Assembly: GCF_003086795.1 (NCBI RefSeq)
Contig: NZ_CP026003.1
Coordinates: forward strand, 1,508,777 to 1,572,776
Source of the DNA: Stenotrophomonas sp. SAU14A_NAIMI4_5
GTDB taxonomy: Bacteria; Pseudomonadota; Gammaproteobacteria; Xanthomonadales; Xanthomonadaceae
Direction: 5' to 3'
DNA length: 64,000 nucleotides
Shown here: positions 18,734 to 27,035 of the stretch, piece after piece
How the letters are laid out: every line of letters begins with the position of its first letter
How positions within the stretch are numbered: position 1 is the stretch's first letter
Position numbers and translations under genes: made by a program
The notes under the pieces: model-generated
Database searches by the model: none
Told to the model about the DNA's origin: nothing
Seen by the model: only the letters and a program-made list of their open reading frames with translations

Positions 18734-19497
18734 GGGCTGGGCGTCTCGGTGGCCAGGGCGGCGATCTGGGCGCTGGTCAGGCCGAAGCGGCGTTCACGGC
18801 TGGCGTAGGCGTCCAGCGCCTGCTGCAGCTGCTCGGAATCAAAGTCCGGCCACAGTGCCTCGGTGAACCACAGCTCGGTATACGCCAGCTGCCACAGCAG
18901 GAAGTTGCTGATGCGGGTATCGCCACCGGTGCGGATGAACAGGTCCGGCGGCGGCAGGTCGGCCAGGGCGACCTGGCGGCCCAGCAGCGATTCGTCGATC
19001 TGCTCGGGCAGCAGCCGGCCGGCAGCCACTTCCGCGGCCAGCGCACGGGCGGCGCGGGCGATGTCCTGGCGGCCACCGTAGCTGGCGGCGATCGACAGGG
19101 TCAGCGTGGTGTTGTCGGCGGTGCGCTGTTCGGCCAGCTGCATGCGACTGACCAGCCCGGCGCCGAAGCGCTCGCGTTCGCCGATGAAGCGCACGCGTAC
19201 GCCACGGCGATGCAGCTCGTCCACTTCACGGTCGAGGGCGCCGAGGAACAGCTTCATCAGGGCATCGACTTCTTCCTGCGGGCGGCCCCAGTTCTCGCTG
19301 GAGAACGCGAACAGGGTCAGCGCCGGAATGCCCAGTTCAAGGCAACGGTCGATGGTGCGGTTGACCGCGCGCGCGCCGGCACGGTGGCCGATCACGCGCG
19401 GGCGGCGGCGCTGCTGTGCCCAGCGCCCGTTGCCATCCATGATGATGGCGACGTGGCGGGGCAGGGCGGCCGGCAACGGAGGCGGGACTGAAGGCAT
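18730..19497 (-). CDS. uppS: Undecaprenyl pyrophosphate synthase
   Basis: A 255-residue cis-prenyltransferase making the C55 lipid carrier for peptidoglycan and O-antigen. The phosphate-binding motif HVAIIMDGNGRWAQQRRRPR (about 15-34) holds the catalytic Asp. ALTLFAFSSENWGRPQEEVD and DLFIRTGGDTRISNFLLWQL, with the downstream ELWF, are the other conserved regions. It lies 5 bp after frr and overlaps cdsA, so frr-uppS-cdsA-dxr form one tight operon. Confidence 0.97.
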   Translation of the reverse strand: MPSVPPPLPAALPRHVAIIMDGNGRWAQQRRRPRVIGHRAGARAVNRTIDRCLELGIPALTLFAFSSENWGRPQEEVDALMKLFLGALDREVDELHRRGVRVRFIGERERFGAGLVSRMQLAEQRTADNTTLTLSIAASYGGRQDIARAARALAAEVAAGRLLPEQIDESLLGRQVALADLPPPDLFIRTGGDTRISNFLLWQLAYTELWFTEALWPDFDSEQLQQALDAYASRERRFGLTSAQIAALATETPSP

Positions 19498-19502
19498 CGA
19501 CT

Positions 19503-20057
19503 TCAGACCGACAACAGTTCCTTTTCCTTGTCGGCGACGACCTTGTCGACGTCCTTGATGCTGCTGTCAGTCAGCTTCTGGATGTCGTCTTCGCCGCGCT
19601 TCTTCTCGTCTTCGCTGATCGCCTTGTCCTTGACCAGCTTGGCCACTTCCTTGTTGGCGTCCTGACGGATGTTGCGGATGGCGATCTTGGCGCCTTCGCC
19701 TTCCTTCTGCACCTGCTTGGCCAGCTCCTTGCGGCGCTCTTCGGTCGGCGGCGGCATGTTGATGCGGATGGCCGCGCCCAGCGTGTTCGGGGTGAACTCG
19801 TGGTTGTACAGGCCCTTCTCGATTTCCTTGATCATGCTCTTGTCGAAGGGCGTGACCAGCAGCGAGTGGGCATCGGCGTTGGAGATCGACGCGACCTGGT
19901 TCAGCGGGGTGCTGGCGTTGCCGTAGGCATTGACCGTGACGCGGTCCAGCAGGGCGGGAGTGGCACGCCCGGTGCGGATCGAGGTGAGGGTGTGCTTCAG
20001 AGCGTCGATGCTCTTGGCCATGCGCGTCTGCGCGTTGTTCTTGATGTCGTTGAGCAT
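19503..20057 (-). CDS. frr: Ribosome recycling factor
   Basis: A 184-residue tRNA-shaped protein (E. coli 185) that, with EF-G, splits post-termination ribosomes. It starts MLNDIKNNAQTRMAKSIDAL; the core RTGRATPALLDRVTVNAYG and the three-helix bundle blocks (PLNQVASI, MPPPTEERRKEL) are complete. It lies 97 bp after pyrH, the usual neighbour. Confidence 0.97.
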   Translation of the reverse strand: MLNDIKNNAQTRMAKSIDALKHTLTSIRTGRATPALLDRVTVNAYGNASTPLNQVASISNADAHSLLVTPFDKSMIKEIEKGLYNHEFTPNTLGAAIRINMPPPTEERRKELAKQVQKEGEGAKIAIRNIRQDANKEVAKLVKDKAISEDEKKRGEDDIQKLTDSSIKDVDKVVADKEKELLSV

Positions 20058-20154
20058 CGCCCGGGTCCTGGATGTAACTGGAATCGGGCGATTATAGGCG
20101 AATACGGGACGCTGACGGGCCTGGATCGGCCCGCAGCACGCCTGCCGCTCAGGC

Positions 20155-20883
20155 TCAGGCCGGATCGCGGCCCTGGACCAGGGTGCCGATGTTGGCGCCG
20201 CCGAGGATCTTCAGCAGCTCGCCCGGCTGGCCCATGTCGAACACGCGCATCGGCAGGTCGCTGTCACGGGCCAGGGCGAAGGCCGCGGTATCCATGACTT
20301 CCAGGCCGCGGCGGATCACTTCGTCGTAGCTCAGGCTGTCGAAGCGGACCGCGTCGCTGTGCTTGTTCGGGTCCTTGTCGTACACGCCATCGACCTTGGT
20401 GGCCTTCAGCAGCAGGTCCGCGCCGATCTCGATCGCGCGCAGGGCAGCGCCCGAGTCGGTGGTGAAGAACGGGCTGCCGACGCCGGCGGCGAAGATCACC
20501 AGGCGGCCCTTTTCCAGGTGGCGGATGGCGCGGCGGCGGATGTAGTCCTCGCACACGTCGTTGATCTTGATGGCGCTCATCACGCGGGCCTTGGCGCCGA
20601 GCTTCTCCAGCGCGTCCTGCATGGCCAGGGCGTTGATGACCGTGGCCAGCATGCCCATCTGGTCGCCGGTGACGCGGTCCATGCCGCCTGCGGCCAGGCC
20701 GGCGCCGCGGAAGATGTTGCCGCCGCCGATCACCAGCGCCACTTCGGCGCCCGCCTGCTGGGCCTCGATCACTTCACGGGCCAGGCGGTTGATGATCTTC
20801 GGGTCGATGCCGTAGTCCTCATCTCCCATCAGCGCCTCCCCGGACAGTTTCAGAAGGATGCGGCGATAGGCGAGCTTGGACAT
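20155..20883 (-). CDS. pyrH: UMP kinase
   Basis: A 242-residue hexameric kinase phosphorylating UMP to UDP. Start at ATG 20883 ([20 protein letters not shown]), chosen because the KLSGEAL phosphate loop should lie about 12 residues in. [32 protein letters not shown] and [20 protein letters not shown] are family blocks. In most relatives pyrH follows tsf directly. Here an HDOD-GGDEF gene sits between them, 119 bp upstream of pyrH. Confidence 0.96.
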   Translation of the reverse strand: MSKLAYRRILLKLSGEALMGDEDYGIDPKIINRLAREVIEAQQAGAEVALVIGGGNIFRGAGLAAGGMDRVTGDQMGMLATVINALAMQDALEKLGAKARVMSAIKINDVCEDYIRRRAIRHLEKGRLVIFAAGVGSPFFTTDSGAALRAIEIGADLLLKATKVDGVYDKDPNKHSDAVRFDSLSYDEVIRRGLEVMDTAAFALARDSDLPMRVFDMGQPGELLKILGGANIGTLVQGRDPA

Positions 20884-21002
20884 ATGGACCTCGTGAGCGT
20901 GGAAATCGCGGGGGATTCTACGCGCATGCGGCGCGCGGCCAAAGCATTTTGTGCACTGCGGCGCAGAAGGCTGCACTGCCCCGTTCAGCCGGGGCAGCGG
21001 GT

Positions 21003-22541
21003 TCAGCCCAGTTCGGCACCTGCGGTGGCAGACAGCTCATCATGCCCCAGTTCGCCGGGCGAGCGCGCGATGACGCGGTTACGGCCCAGGTTCTTGGAGC
21101 GGTACAGCACGTCATCGGCCGCCCGCAGCAGGTCCTGCACGCCGGCAAAGCGCTCGTAACCGCCCTGGGTGGCCACGCCGGCGGAGAAGGTCACGAACAG
21201 TGGCCCGCCCTCCAGCTCGACCATCGGGGTGGAGACGATGCTGGCCAGTACGCGGCGGATGACGTCCAGGGCCGTCGCTTCGCTGGTGTTGGGCAGCAGT
21301 GCCACGAATTCCTCGCCGCCGAAGCGGGCCACGGTGTCGCTGTTGCGCAGCTGGCCCTGCAGCTTGCTGGCGAACACGCGCAGCACCTCGTCACCGGTCA
21401 GGTGGCCGTGGGCATCGTTGATCTTCTTGAAATCGTCCAGGTCGATGAAGGCCACCGACAGCGGCCAGCCATGCCGGCCGGCGCGCTGGAACTCCTGGTC
21501 GAGCACGGTTTCCAGCTGGCGGCGGTTGAGCACGCCGGTGAGGGCGTCACGGTGGGCCTGGTCGGCCAGGCGCTTGGCCCGCGCCTCGAATTCGTCGGCG
21601 CGGCGGCGCGCCTGCTCGGCATCCTGCATCTCACGCAGGTTGCGCAGCGTGGTCAGTTCCTGCGCATGGTCGATCAGCTCGCGCACGCGGGAGGGCGAGC
21701 TGAGGCCGGTCTCGAACAGGCTGGCGATGTCCGGCAGCGCGTCGCTGATGCGCGCCAGCACCTGGTCGAAGCGCGCGCTGTCCAGCTGCAGGCGCTCGTG
21801 GACCTCGTGCAGGGCGCGTTCGCGCGCGCCGTCGGCATCCTCGTCCAGCCAGATGTCGGCGACCGCGCCTGAGAGCTGTACGCAGGCCTGGAATGCATTG
21901 TCGGTGGCGGGCTCGGACTCGCTCAGGCGGATGCTGTCCACCAGGTAGCGCGGCAGGCCCCACTGTTCGGCCACCCAGGCGCCGACGTCGGCGTGGGTGC
22001 AGCCCAGTTCCTCGCGTTCGCGGGCGAGCAGGTCCAGGTTGCCGCCGGCTTCGCGCAGCAGGGGCAGGTAACGCTCGGATTCGGCCTGGGCCAGGCACAG
22101 CACGCCCATGTCCTGCAGCAGGCCGGCCAGCATCAGCTCTTCCAGCCGGCGCAGGCCGCGGGCCTGGCCCAGCTGGCTGGCGGCCAGGGCGCTGAGGATG
22201 CTGCGCTTCCAGGCGCGCTGGCGCAGGTCGTGGTCTGCGCCGCTGCCACCGGTCAGGCCCTGGGTGACGGTGAAGCCCAGCGCCAGGCTGATGGTGGCGT
22301 TGAGGCCGAGCATGGTCAGTGCCTGGCCGAGGTTCTCGATGCGGCGCCGGCTGGCATACAGCGGCGAGTTGGCGATGCGCAGCATGCGAGCGCTCAGCGC
22401 CATGTCGATGGCGATGATGTCGGCGGCGGTGGCGATGTCCGCTTCCGGGTCCTGGGCCAGTTCGATGATGCGCAGGGCAATACCGGGAGGCGAGGGCAGG
22501 TTGCGGCACAGCGCCAGGGCAGCAGTCAGCTCAGGAGGCAT
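21003..22541 (-). CDS. HDOD domain-containing diguanylate cyclase
   Basis: A 512-residue cytoplasmic protein with no membrane segment. Residues about 10-205 form an HDOD domain ([37 protein letters not shown]). A helical, coiled-coil-prone linker follows ([20 protein letters not shown], about 298-320), then a GGDEF domain starting [14 protein letters not shown]. The active site is GGEEF (408-412), compatible with c-di-GMP synthesis. RNSD five residues before it (398-401) is a complete inhibitory I-site, so product feedback is expected. The gene lies between tsf and pyrH and has its own upstream region with three SMAG elements. The signal sensed is unknown. Confidence 0.9.
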   Translation of the reverse strand: MPPELTAALALCRNLPSPPGIALRIIELAQDPEADIATAADIIAIDMALSARMLRIANSPLYASRRRIENLGQALTMLGLNATISLALGFTVTQGLTGGSGADHDLRQRAWKRSILSALAASQLGQARGLRRLEELMLAGLLQDMGVLCLAQAESERYLPLLREAGGNLDLLAREREELGCTHADVGAWVAEQWGLPRYLVDSIRLSESEPATDNAFQACVQLSGAVADIWLDEDADGARERALHEVHERLQLDSARFDQVLARISDALPDIASLFETGLSSPSRVRELIDHAQELTTLRNLREMQDAEQARRRADEFEARAKRLADQAHRDALTGVLNRRQLETVLDQEFQRAGRHGWPLSVAFIDLDDFKKINDAHGHLTGDEVLRVFASKLQGQLRNSDTVARFGGEEFVALLPNTSEATALDVIRRVLASIVSTPMVELEGGPLFVTFSAGVATQGGYERFAGVQDLLRAADDVLYRSKNLGRNRVIARSPGELGHDELSATAGAELG

Positions 22542-22685
22542 GTCGGATCGTTCAATTCCATTAGGACAAGAATACCTAGGGATACATCACAGTCTGCGAC
22601 TTCTGTTCCTGTTATGCGATTGCGTATTCCCCTGTGTCGAGTATCGGCTTGAATGGCGGATAACGCAAAGATCCTTGTTCTGGAC

Positions 22686-22788
22686 GTGCGCACCAACGGT
22701 GCGCACCCACAGGGGGGGCAAGGGTGTGCGCACCAGCGGTGCGCACCCACAGCGGGCAGGGGTGTGCGCACCAGCGGTGCGCACCCAC
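22686..22788 (-). repeat. Three tandem SMAG-like palindromes (GTGG variant)
   Basis: Near-identical 25-bp units lie at 22686-22710, 22726-22750 and 22764-22788. On the minus strand each reads GTGGGTGCGCACC(G/A)(T/C)TGG-type, a palindrome of the GTGCGCACC arm with a GTGGG head in place of GTAGG. They lie between the GGDEF gene and the tsf terminator, all in one orientation, with 13-15 bp spacers. Confidence 0.75.
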
Positions 22789-22810
22789 AGGTCTACAGGC
22801 CCACGGGCAT

Positions 22811-22839
22811 AAAAAAAGAGCCGCGGTTTCCCGCGGCTC
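22811..22839 (-). terminator. Rho-independent terminator after tsf
   Basis: On the minus strand, stem GAGCCGCGG with a short loop is followed by seven T residues. It separates rpsB-tsf transcription from the GGDEF-pyrH genes. Confidence 0.85.
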
Positions 22840-22871
22840 CTTCTGGTCGTTTCGCAGCCGGTGGGCTGGAA

Positions 22872-23747
22872 TCAGACCTGCATCGCCTTGGCAACTTCGG
22901 CGGCGTAGTCTTCCACCACCTTCTCGATGCCTTCACCGACGACCAGCAGCTGGAAGCCAGCCACGTCGGCGCCGGCGGCCTTGACCACCTGCTCGACGGT
23001 GGTGTCGCCCAGCACGTAGGTCTGGCCGTACAGGGTCACTTCGCTGACGATCTTGTTGATCTTGCCGGCGATGATCTTTTCCAGGATGTCGGCCGGCTTG
23101 GACTTGTCCTTCTCGGACATCTTGGCCAGTTCGATTTCCTTTTCCTTTTCCACGAACTCGGCCGGCACATCGGCAGCCTTGTTGTGCGGCGGCTTCAGCG
23201 CAGCCACGTGCATGGCCAGGCCGCGGGCCAGCTCGACGTCGCCGCCGATCAGGTCAACCAGCACGCCGACCTTGCCGTTGGTGTGGACGTAGGCACCGAC
23301 GTTGCCGGTGGTGTCGACCTTGACCAGGCGACGGATCTGGATGTTTTCACCCAGCTTCTGGATCGCGGTGGCGCGGGCTTCTTCGACGGTTTCGCCGGAG
23401 GCCAGCTTGGCGGTCTTCAGGGCTTCGGCGTCAACGGCGCCCGATGCCAGGGCGGCAGCGGCGACGGAATCGACGAAGTTCTTGAAGTTGACGTCGTTGG
23501 CAACGAAGTCGGTTTCCGAGTTGATCTCGACCAGCACGGCCTTGCCGCCGTCCTGGGCCAGGCCCAGACGGCCTTCAGCGGCCACGCGGTCAGCCTTCTT
23601 GTCGGCCTTGGCGGCGCCCGACTTGCGCAGGGCTTCAGCAGCGGCGTTGATGTCGCCGCCGGCTTCGGTCAGCGCCTTCTTGCATTCCATCATGCCGGCG
23701 CCGGTGCGCTCGCGCAGTTCCTTGACCAGGGAAGCAGTGATTTCCAC
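22872..23747 (-). CDS. tsf: Elongation factor Ts
   Basis: A 291-residue nucleotide exchange factor for EF-Tu. The N-terminal UBA-like helix region reads [20 protein letters not shown] (about 8-27). The core contact [20 protein letters not shown] and the later [14 protein letters not shown] are as in the family. It starts [11 protein letters not shown] at 23747, 126 bp after rpsB in the universal rpsB-tsf order, and ends at a strong terminator. Confidence 0.97.
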   Translation of the reverse strand: MEITASLVKELRERTGAGMMECKKALTEAGGDINAAAEALRKSGAAKADKKADRVAAEGRLGLAQDGGKAVLVEINSETDFVANDVNFKNFVDSVAAAALASGAVDAEALKTAKLASGETVEEARATAIQKLGENIQIRRLVKVDTTGNVGAYVHTNGKVGVLVDLIGGDVELARGLAMHVAALKPPHNKAADVPAEFVEKEKEIELAKMSEKDKSKPADILEKIIAGKINKIVSEVTLYGQTYVLGDTTVEQVVKAAGADVAGFQLLVVGEGIEKVVEDYAAEVAKAMQV

Positions 23748-23873
23748 GGGATTACCTCACGAAAGAAAGGGGATGGGCCGGCATGGTGGCCGGCCCGTGT
23801 GACAGTGTCCGGTCGCCGCGCCATCGGCAGCGGTCAGGACAGGTGGGCGCAGGGCGCCCACCGGGGGCCTGGA
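23748..23873 (-). other. rpsB-tsf spacer with two inverted repeats
   Basis: The 126-nt spacer holds two perfect or near-perfect hairpins: GGGCCGGC/GCCGGCCC around CATGGTG (23776-23797), and GGTGGGCGC/GCGCCCACC (23840-23860). Neither has a T tract, so they look like RNA-processing or attenuation stems that set the S2:EF-Ts ratio rather than full terminators. This function is inferred. Confidence 0.5.
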
Positions 23874-24680
23874 TCAGGCCTGGGCTTCGCCCTTGTCAGC
23901 AGCAGCCTTCTTGGCCGGTGCGCGACGGGCCGGCTTGCCTTCTTCGGCAGCAGCGGCGTCGGCGAACTCTTCTTCACGCACCGAAGCAGCGTGCGGAGCA
24001 GCAGCCTTGCCTTCCAGCACGGCGTCGGCAGCGGCGCGGGCGTACAGCTGCACAGCGCGGATGGCGTCGTCGTTGCCCGGGATCGCGTAGTCGACCAGTT
24101 CCGGGTTGTAGTTGGTGTCGACCACGGCGATGACCGGGATGCCCAGCTTCTTGGCTTCCTTGATCGCGATGTCTTCGTGGCCGATGTCGATCACGAAGAT
24201 GGCGTCCGGCAGACGGTTCATGTCCTTGATGCCGCCCAGCGAGGCTTCCAGCTTGTCGCGCTCGCGACGCAGGCCCAGCACTTCGTGCTTGACCAGCTTC
24301 TCGAAGGTGCCGTCGGATTCACCGGCTTCCAGTTCCTTCAGGCGGGCAACCGACTGCTTGACGGTACGGAAGTTGGTCAGGGTGCCGCCCAGCCAACGCT
24401 GGTTCATGAACGGCATGCCGCAACGCTCGGCTTCTTCACGGATGGTTTCGCGGGCGCTGCGCTTGGTGCCCAGGAACAGGACGGTGCCGCGCTTCTGGGC
24501 AACCGACGAGATGAAGTTCATCGCGTCGTTGAACAGCGGGACGGTCTTTTCCAGGTTGATGATGTGGATCTTGCCGCGGGCGCCGAAGATGTACGGAGCC
24601 ATCTTGGGGTTCCAGTAGCGGGTCTGGTGGCCGAAGTGGACGCCGGCTTCCAGCATCTGACGCATGGTGACCTGGGGCAT
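23874..24680 (-). CDS. rpsB: 30S ribosomal protein S2
   Basis: A 268-residue ribosomal protein starting [20 protein letters not shown] at ATG 24680, preceded by AGGAG. The frame is open further upstream, but the conserved start and the ribosome binding site settle it. S2 signature blocks include [20 protein letters not shown] and [20 protein letters not shown]. It is longer than E. coli S2 (241) because of an Ala/Lys/Glu-rich C-terminal tail of about 40 residues ([20 protein letters not shown]). The leader of about 220 nt may carry S2 autoregulation. Confidence 0.96.
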   Translation of the reverse strand: MPQVTMRQMLEAGVHFGHQTRYWNPKMAPYIFGARGKIHIINLEKTVPLFNDAMNFISSVAQKRGTVLFLGTKRSARETIREEAERCGMPFMNQRWLGGTLTNFRTVKQSVARLKELEAGESDGTFEKLVKHEVLGLRRERDKLEASLGGIKDMNRLPDAIFVIDIGHEDIAIKEAKKLGIPVIAVVDTNYNPELVDYAIPGNDDAIRAVQLYARAAADAVLEGKAAAPHAASVREEEFADAAAAEEGKPARRAPAKKAAADKGEAQA

Positions 24681-24898
24681 TGCAATACTCCTGATGGGGA
24701 ACCGGCGATTCCGCCCGCGGGATAGGTATGCGGGACGCATGGAAGCGCTGATGGTTCCGGGGTTGGGCTTCCCTGTTGCCTCCGTGGCCGAACTCCTCGC
24801 GGAGCACCCCGGCACGGATGGGGGCAACAAGTGTGGATTCGCCGATGACGTACGGCGTGGACGGTATTCCGCGCACAGGGCGGCAGGACATCCCGGCG

Positions 24899-24928
24899 AT
24901 TATAGCCCGGCGGAGGCGTCCGCTGCAA
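24899..24928 (-). promoter_or_regulatory. Predicted sigma-70 promoter of rpsB-tsf
   Basis: On the minus strand TTGCAG (24923-24928), an 18-bp spacer, then a perfect TATAAT (24899-24904). The TAA of the -10 box is also the stop codon of the fimbrial chaperone-like gene (24900-24902). A transcript from here has a 5' leader of about 210 nt before rpsB. Confidence 0.75.
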
Positions 24929-25604
24929 TTGCGGGTCTGGGCGCAGACAGGACCTGCGCCTCTCCATCCTGCAGACGGGCCCGGAAGCGGCCGCCGCGGT
25001 AGCCGTCGGCACGGGCCGGCAGCTGCCAATGGCGCTCCCGGTCGGCGAGTACATACCCGGCGAGACCCGGCAGCAGCACGTGCGGCTCGCCCTGCGCGTC
25101 CTCGTATACGAGGTCGCTGAGGCGGGCGTGGCGAGGCCCCTCATTATGCAGTCTCAGCTCGGGCTGCGCCGCATTGCCGGCTGTCTCCACCCAGAGACGA
25201 GCCCGCGCGTCGGCGGGATCACTGCCGCGGAACAGTGGCAGGGAATAGCGGGGCTGCCGGCGGTCATCGGGGGTCAGCAGCACCCGGTAGGCCTGTTCCG
25301 CGGCGACCGGTGCGGGCGTGCGTGGCAGCAGCCAGACCCGTTGGCGGGCGCCGGCGGGCAGGTCGATCAGGGTGGGGCTGGCCAGGACCTGCTCGCTGCG
25401 CTGCAGCCGTTCGGCACCGGTCTGCTGGTCCCAGGCCCAGATCTGCAGGCGCCCGCGCCAGGGCGCCGGGCCGGGGTTGTGCAGCCACAGTTCGGTGCGG
25501 CCGCCGGCCGCGGGCAGCTGCAGGGTGGTCGGCACCAGTTCCAGTGCCGCCGCCGGCAGGGGCAGCAGCAGGGCCAGCAGGCCGGGCAGCCAGCGCCTGA
25601 GCAT
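24900..25604 (-). CDS. Second PapD-like fimbrial chaperone homologue
   Basis: A 234-residue secreted protein with a clear signal peptide (MLRRWLPGLLALLLPLPAAA). The N-terminal immunoglobulin-like domain LELVPTTLQLPAAGGRTELW parallels MQVAPTSLQMDPRQRAAELW of the first chaperone encoded at 29388-30122, and QAYRVLLTP matches QYYRLIVDE. It is therefore a diverged paralogue for subunit folding in the periplasm. Start at ATG 25604 overlaps the stop of the small gene upstream (TGATG). It is the last fimbrial gene; its stop codon lies within the rpsB -10 box. Whether it still binds subunits is unknown. Confidence 0.75.
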   Translation of the reverse strand: MLRRWLPGLLALLLPLPAAALELVPTTLQLPAAGGRTELWLHNPGPAPWRGRLQIWAWDQQTGAERLQRSEQVLASPTLIDLPAGARQRVWLLPRTPAPVAAEQAYRVLLTPDDRRQPRYSLPLFRGSDPADARARLWVETAGNAAQPELRLHNEGPRHARLSDLVYEDAQGEPHVLLPGLAGYVLADRERHWQLPARADGYRGGRFRARLQDGEAQVLSAPRPAIAADASAGL

Positions 25605-25861
25605 CAGAAGTAGACCGTGGGTGGTTCGGGCAGCACGGGGCCGCCTTCGTCCCCGGTCGGCGGTGCGAGCTCGCGGACCTGTGCGGGCAGGGCAGGTGCC
25701 TCGCTGTACTGTGCGGGGACCGGGCAGGGGGCGGTCGTGCCTGGCGCGGTGGCGCAGCCTTCGACCACCACCAGGCGGATCTGCAGCGGGGTGGCCGCCG
25801 GCTCGGCATGGGCGGTCATGCTGGCTGCCAGGATGGCTGTCATCGATAACGCACGTACCAC
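25604..25861 (-). CDS. Small secreted pilin-like protein of the fimbrial operon
   Basis: About 85 residues if started at GTG 25861 (VVRALSMTAILAASMTAHA as signal peptide). ATG 25843 is the alternative, and the frame is open to 25966. The mature part is about 65 residues, Pro-rich, with two Cys. It begins with a strand-like LQIRLVVVEGCAT, echoing FNVTLIVTKACTI of the major pilin, and ends PPTVYF, like the aromatic C-terminus of spore-coat-U pilins. Coupling to the second chaperone by TGATG overlap argues that it is translated. I do not recognise a named family. It could be a minimal subunit, a terminator of the fibre or a partner of the second chaperone. Confidence 0.55.
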   Translation of the reverse strand: MVRALSMTAILAASMTAHAEPAATPLQIRLVVVEGCATAPGTTAPCPVPAQYSEAPALPAQVRELAPPTGDEGGPVLPEPPTVYF

Positions 25862-25994
25862 TGGCCGTCTGCCCTGCTGGAAATCCCTGAGCGCGGTATC
25901 GGCCGCGATCGGCGGATCTGTAGCGTCGACACTGAAAAAGGCGCAGTCGAGCATGGCTCGACTCAACGAAAAGCACGGTCCAGGGCGCGCGGGC

Positions 25995-27035
25995 TCAATA
26001 GGTGATGGTCACCGTGATCCGGTCATTGTAGGTGCCGGCCGGCGGCTGTCCGGTCACCGGCGGCACGCGGCCGTAGATGGTCAGCTGCTGCGCCGTGCCA
26101 GTGCCGGTGCCGCTGGCGGTGTCCACGGTGAGGGTGTTGCCCCAGCGCTGGCTGCGCGCGGCATCGCGGTACAGCTCGTAGCCCACGTAGTACCTGCTGC
26201 CGCCGATGGTCGTGCTCATCCGCCGGGTGCTGGTGGCGGCGGGGTTGTTCTGACCGTTGTCGAGGCTGACCTGGTAGGCGGTGTTCTTCAGGCAGGTCAG
26301 GGTCAGGGTGGCGGTCTGGTCGATGTTGGCGGGGATGCCGCCGGTGACGTTGCCGAAGTTCATGTCGGTGGTGACGTAGCTGCCACACAGCGGCAGCACG
26401 TTGGCGGTGGCGGTGAAGCTGAAGGCCGCGCTGGCCGTGGCGGTGCCGGTGGCGCCGCCGTTGCACGCCGCCGGCACCGTCGCGGTGCCGAGCAGGACTT
26501 CGTTCCAGGCCCAGGTGAGCACCACGTTGGCACCGCTGAAGGTACTGCTGTAGGCACCGGAGGCCAGCACCTGGTTGGCCGGGATCTGCGCCGTCAGGCT
26601 GGTGCTCTGTGCGCCACTGCCGCCGGTCAGCACTGGCACGCTGTAGCTCATGGTCAGTTCCTGCGCCGGCGGTGTGCCGCGCGGCACCAGACCGGTGACC
26701 TGGCTGAGGCTCGGGGTGTTGTAGAGCTGGAAATTCATGGTGTCGCTGGTACTGGTGGTCATCGTCCGCCAGGTGGCGTTGCTGCCGCCAGTGCCGGGGC
26801 CAATGCCCACGCAGACCCGCACCCCGGTGGAGGCCAGCAGGCTCAGCGCGGCTGTATTGCAGGTGACGGTGATGTTCAGCGTGGCGGTGGTGGGGCCCGC
26901 TGCGAGGCTGTTGATGGTGTTGAAGGGGAGGGTCGGGTTGGCGGTCGCCACGCAGGTCGCGGCGGCCCGGGCCGGCGCCACCACCACCAGGCCGGCCAGC
27001 AGCGACAGGGCCAGCAGCAGATGGCGGGCTGTCAT
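25995..27035 (-). CDS. Two-domain spore-coat-U fimbrial subunit (tip adhesin candidate, CsuE-like)
   Basis: A 346-residue secreted protein: signal peptide MTARHLLLALSLLAGLVVVA cleaved after ARA, then two SCPU-type domains. The first (about 30-185) starts ATCVATANPTLPFNTINSL. The second (about 190-346) starts VPAACNGGATGTATASAAF and ends in the pilin-like GTYNDRITVTITY. Two-domain subunits of this kind are tip adhesins in archaic Csu-type pili. Start at ATG 27035 overlaps the usher stop as ATGA; the frame is open far upstream inside the usher gene. Each domain has a Cys pair. Confidence 0.8.
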   Translation of the reverse strand: MTARHLLLALSLLAGLVVVAPARAAATCVATANPTLPFNTINSLAAGPTTATLNITVTCNTAALSLLASTGVRVCVGIGPGTGGSNATWRTMTTSTSDTMNFQLYNTPSLSQVTGLVPRGTPPAQELTMSYSVPVLTGGSGAQSTSLTAQIPANQVLASGAYSSTFSGANVVLTWAWNEVLLGTATVPAACNGGATGTATASAAFSFTATANVLPLCGSYVTTDMNFGNVTGGIPANIDQTATLTLTCLKNTAYQVSLDNGQNNPAATSTRRMSTTIGGSRYYVGYELYRDAARSQRWGNTLTVDTASGTGTGTAQQLTIYGRVPPVTGQPPAGTYNDRITVTITY

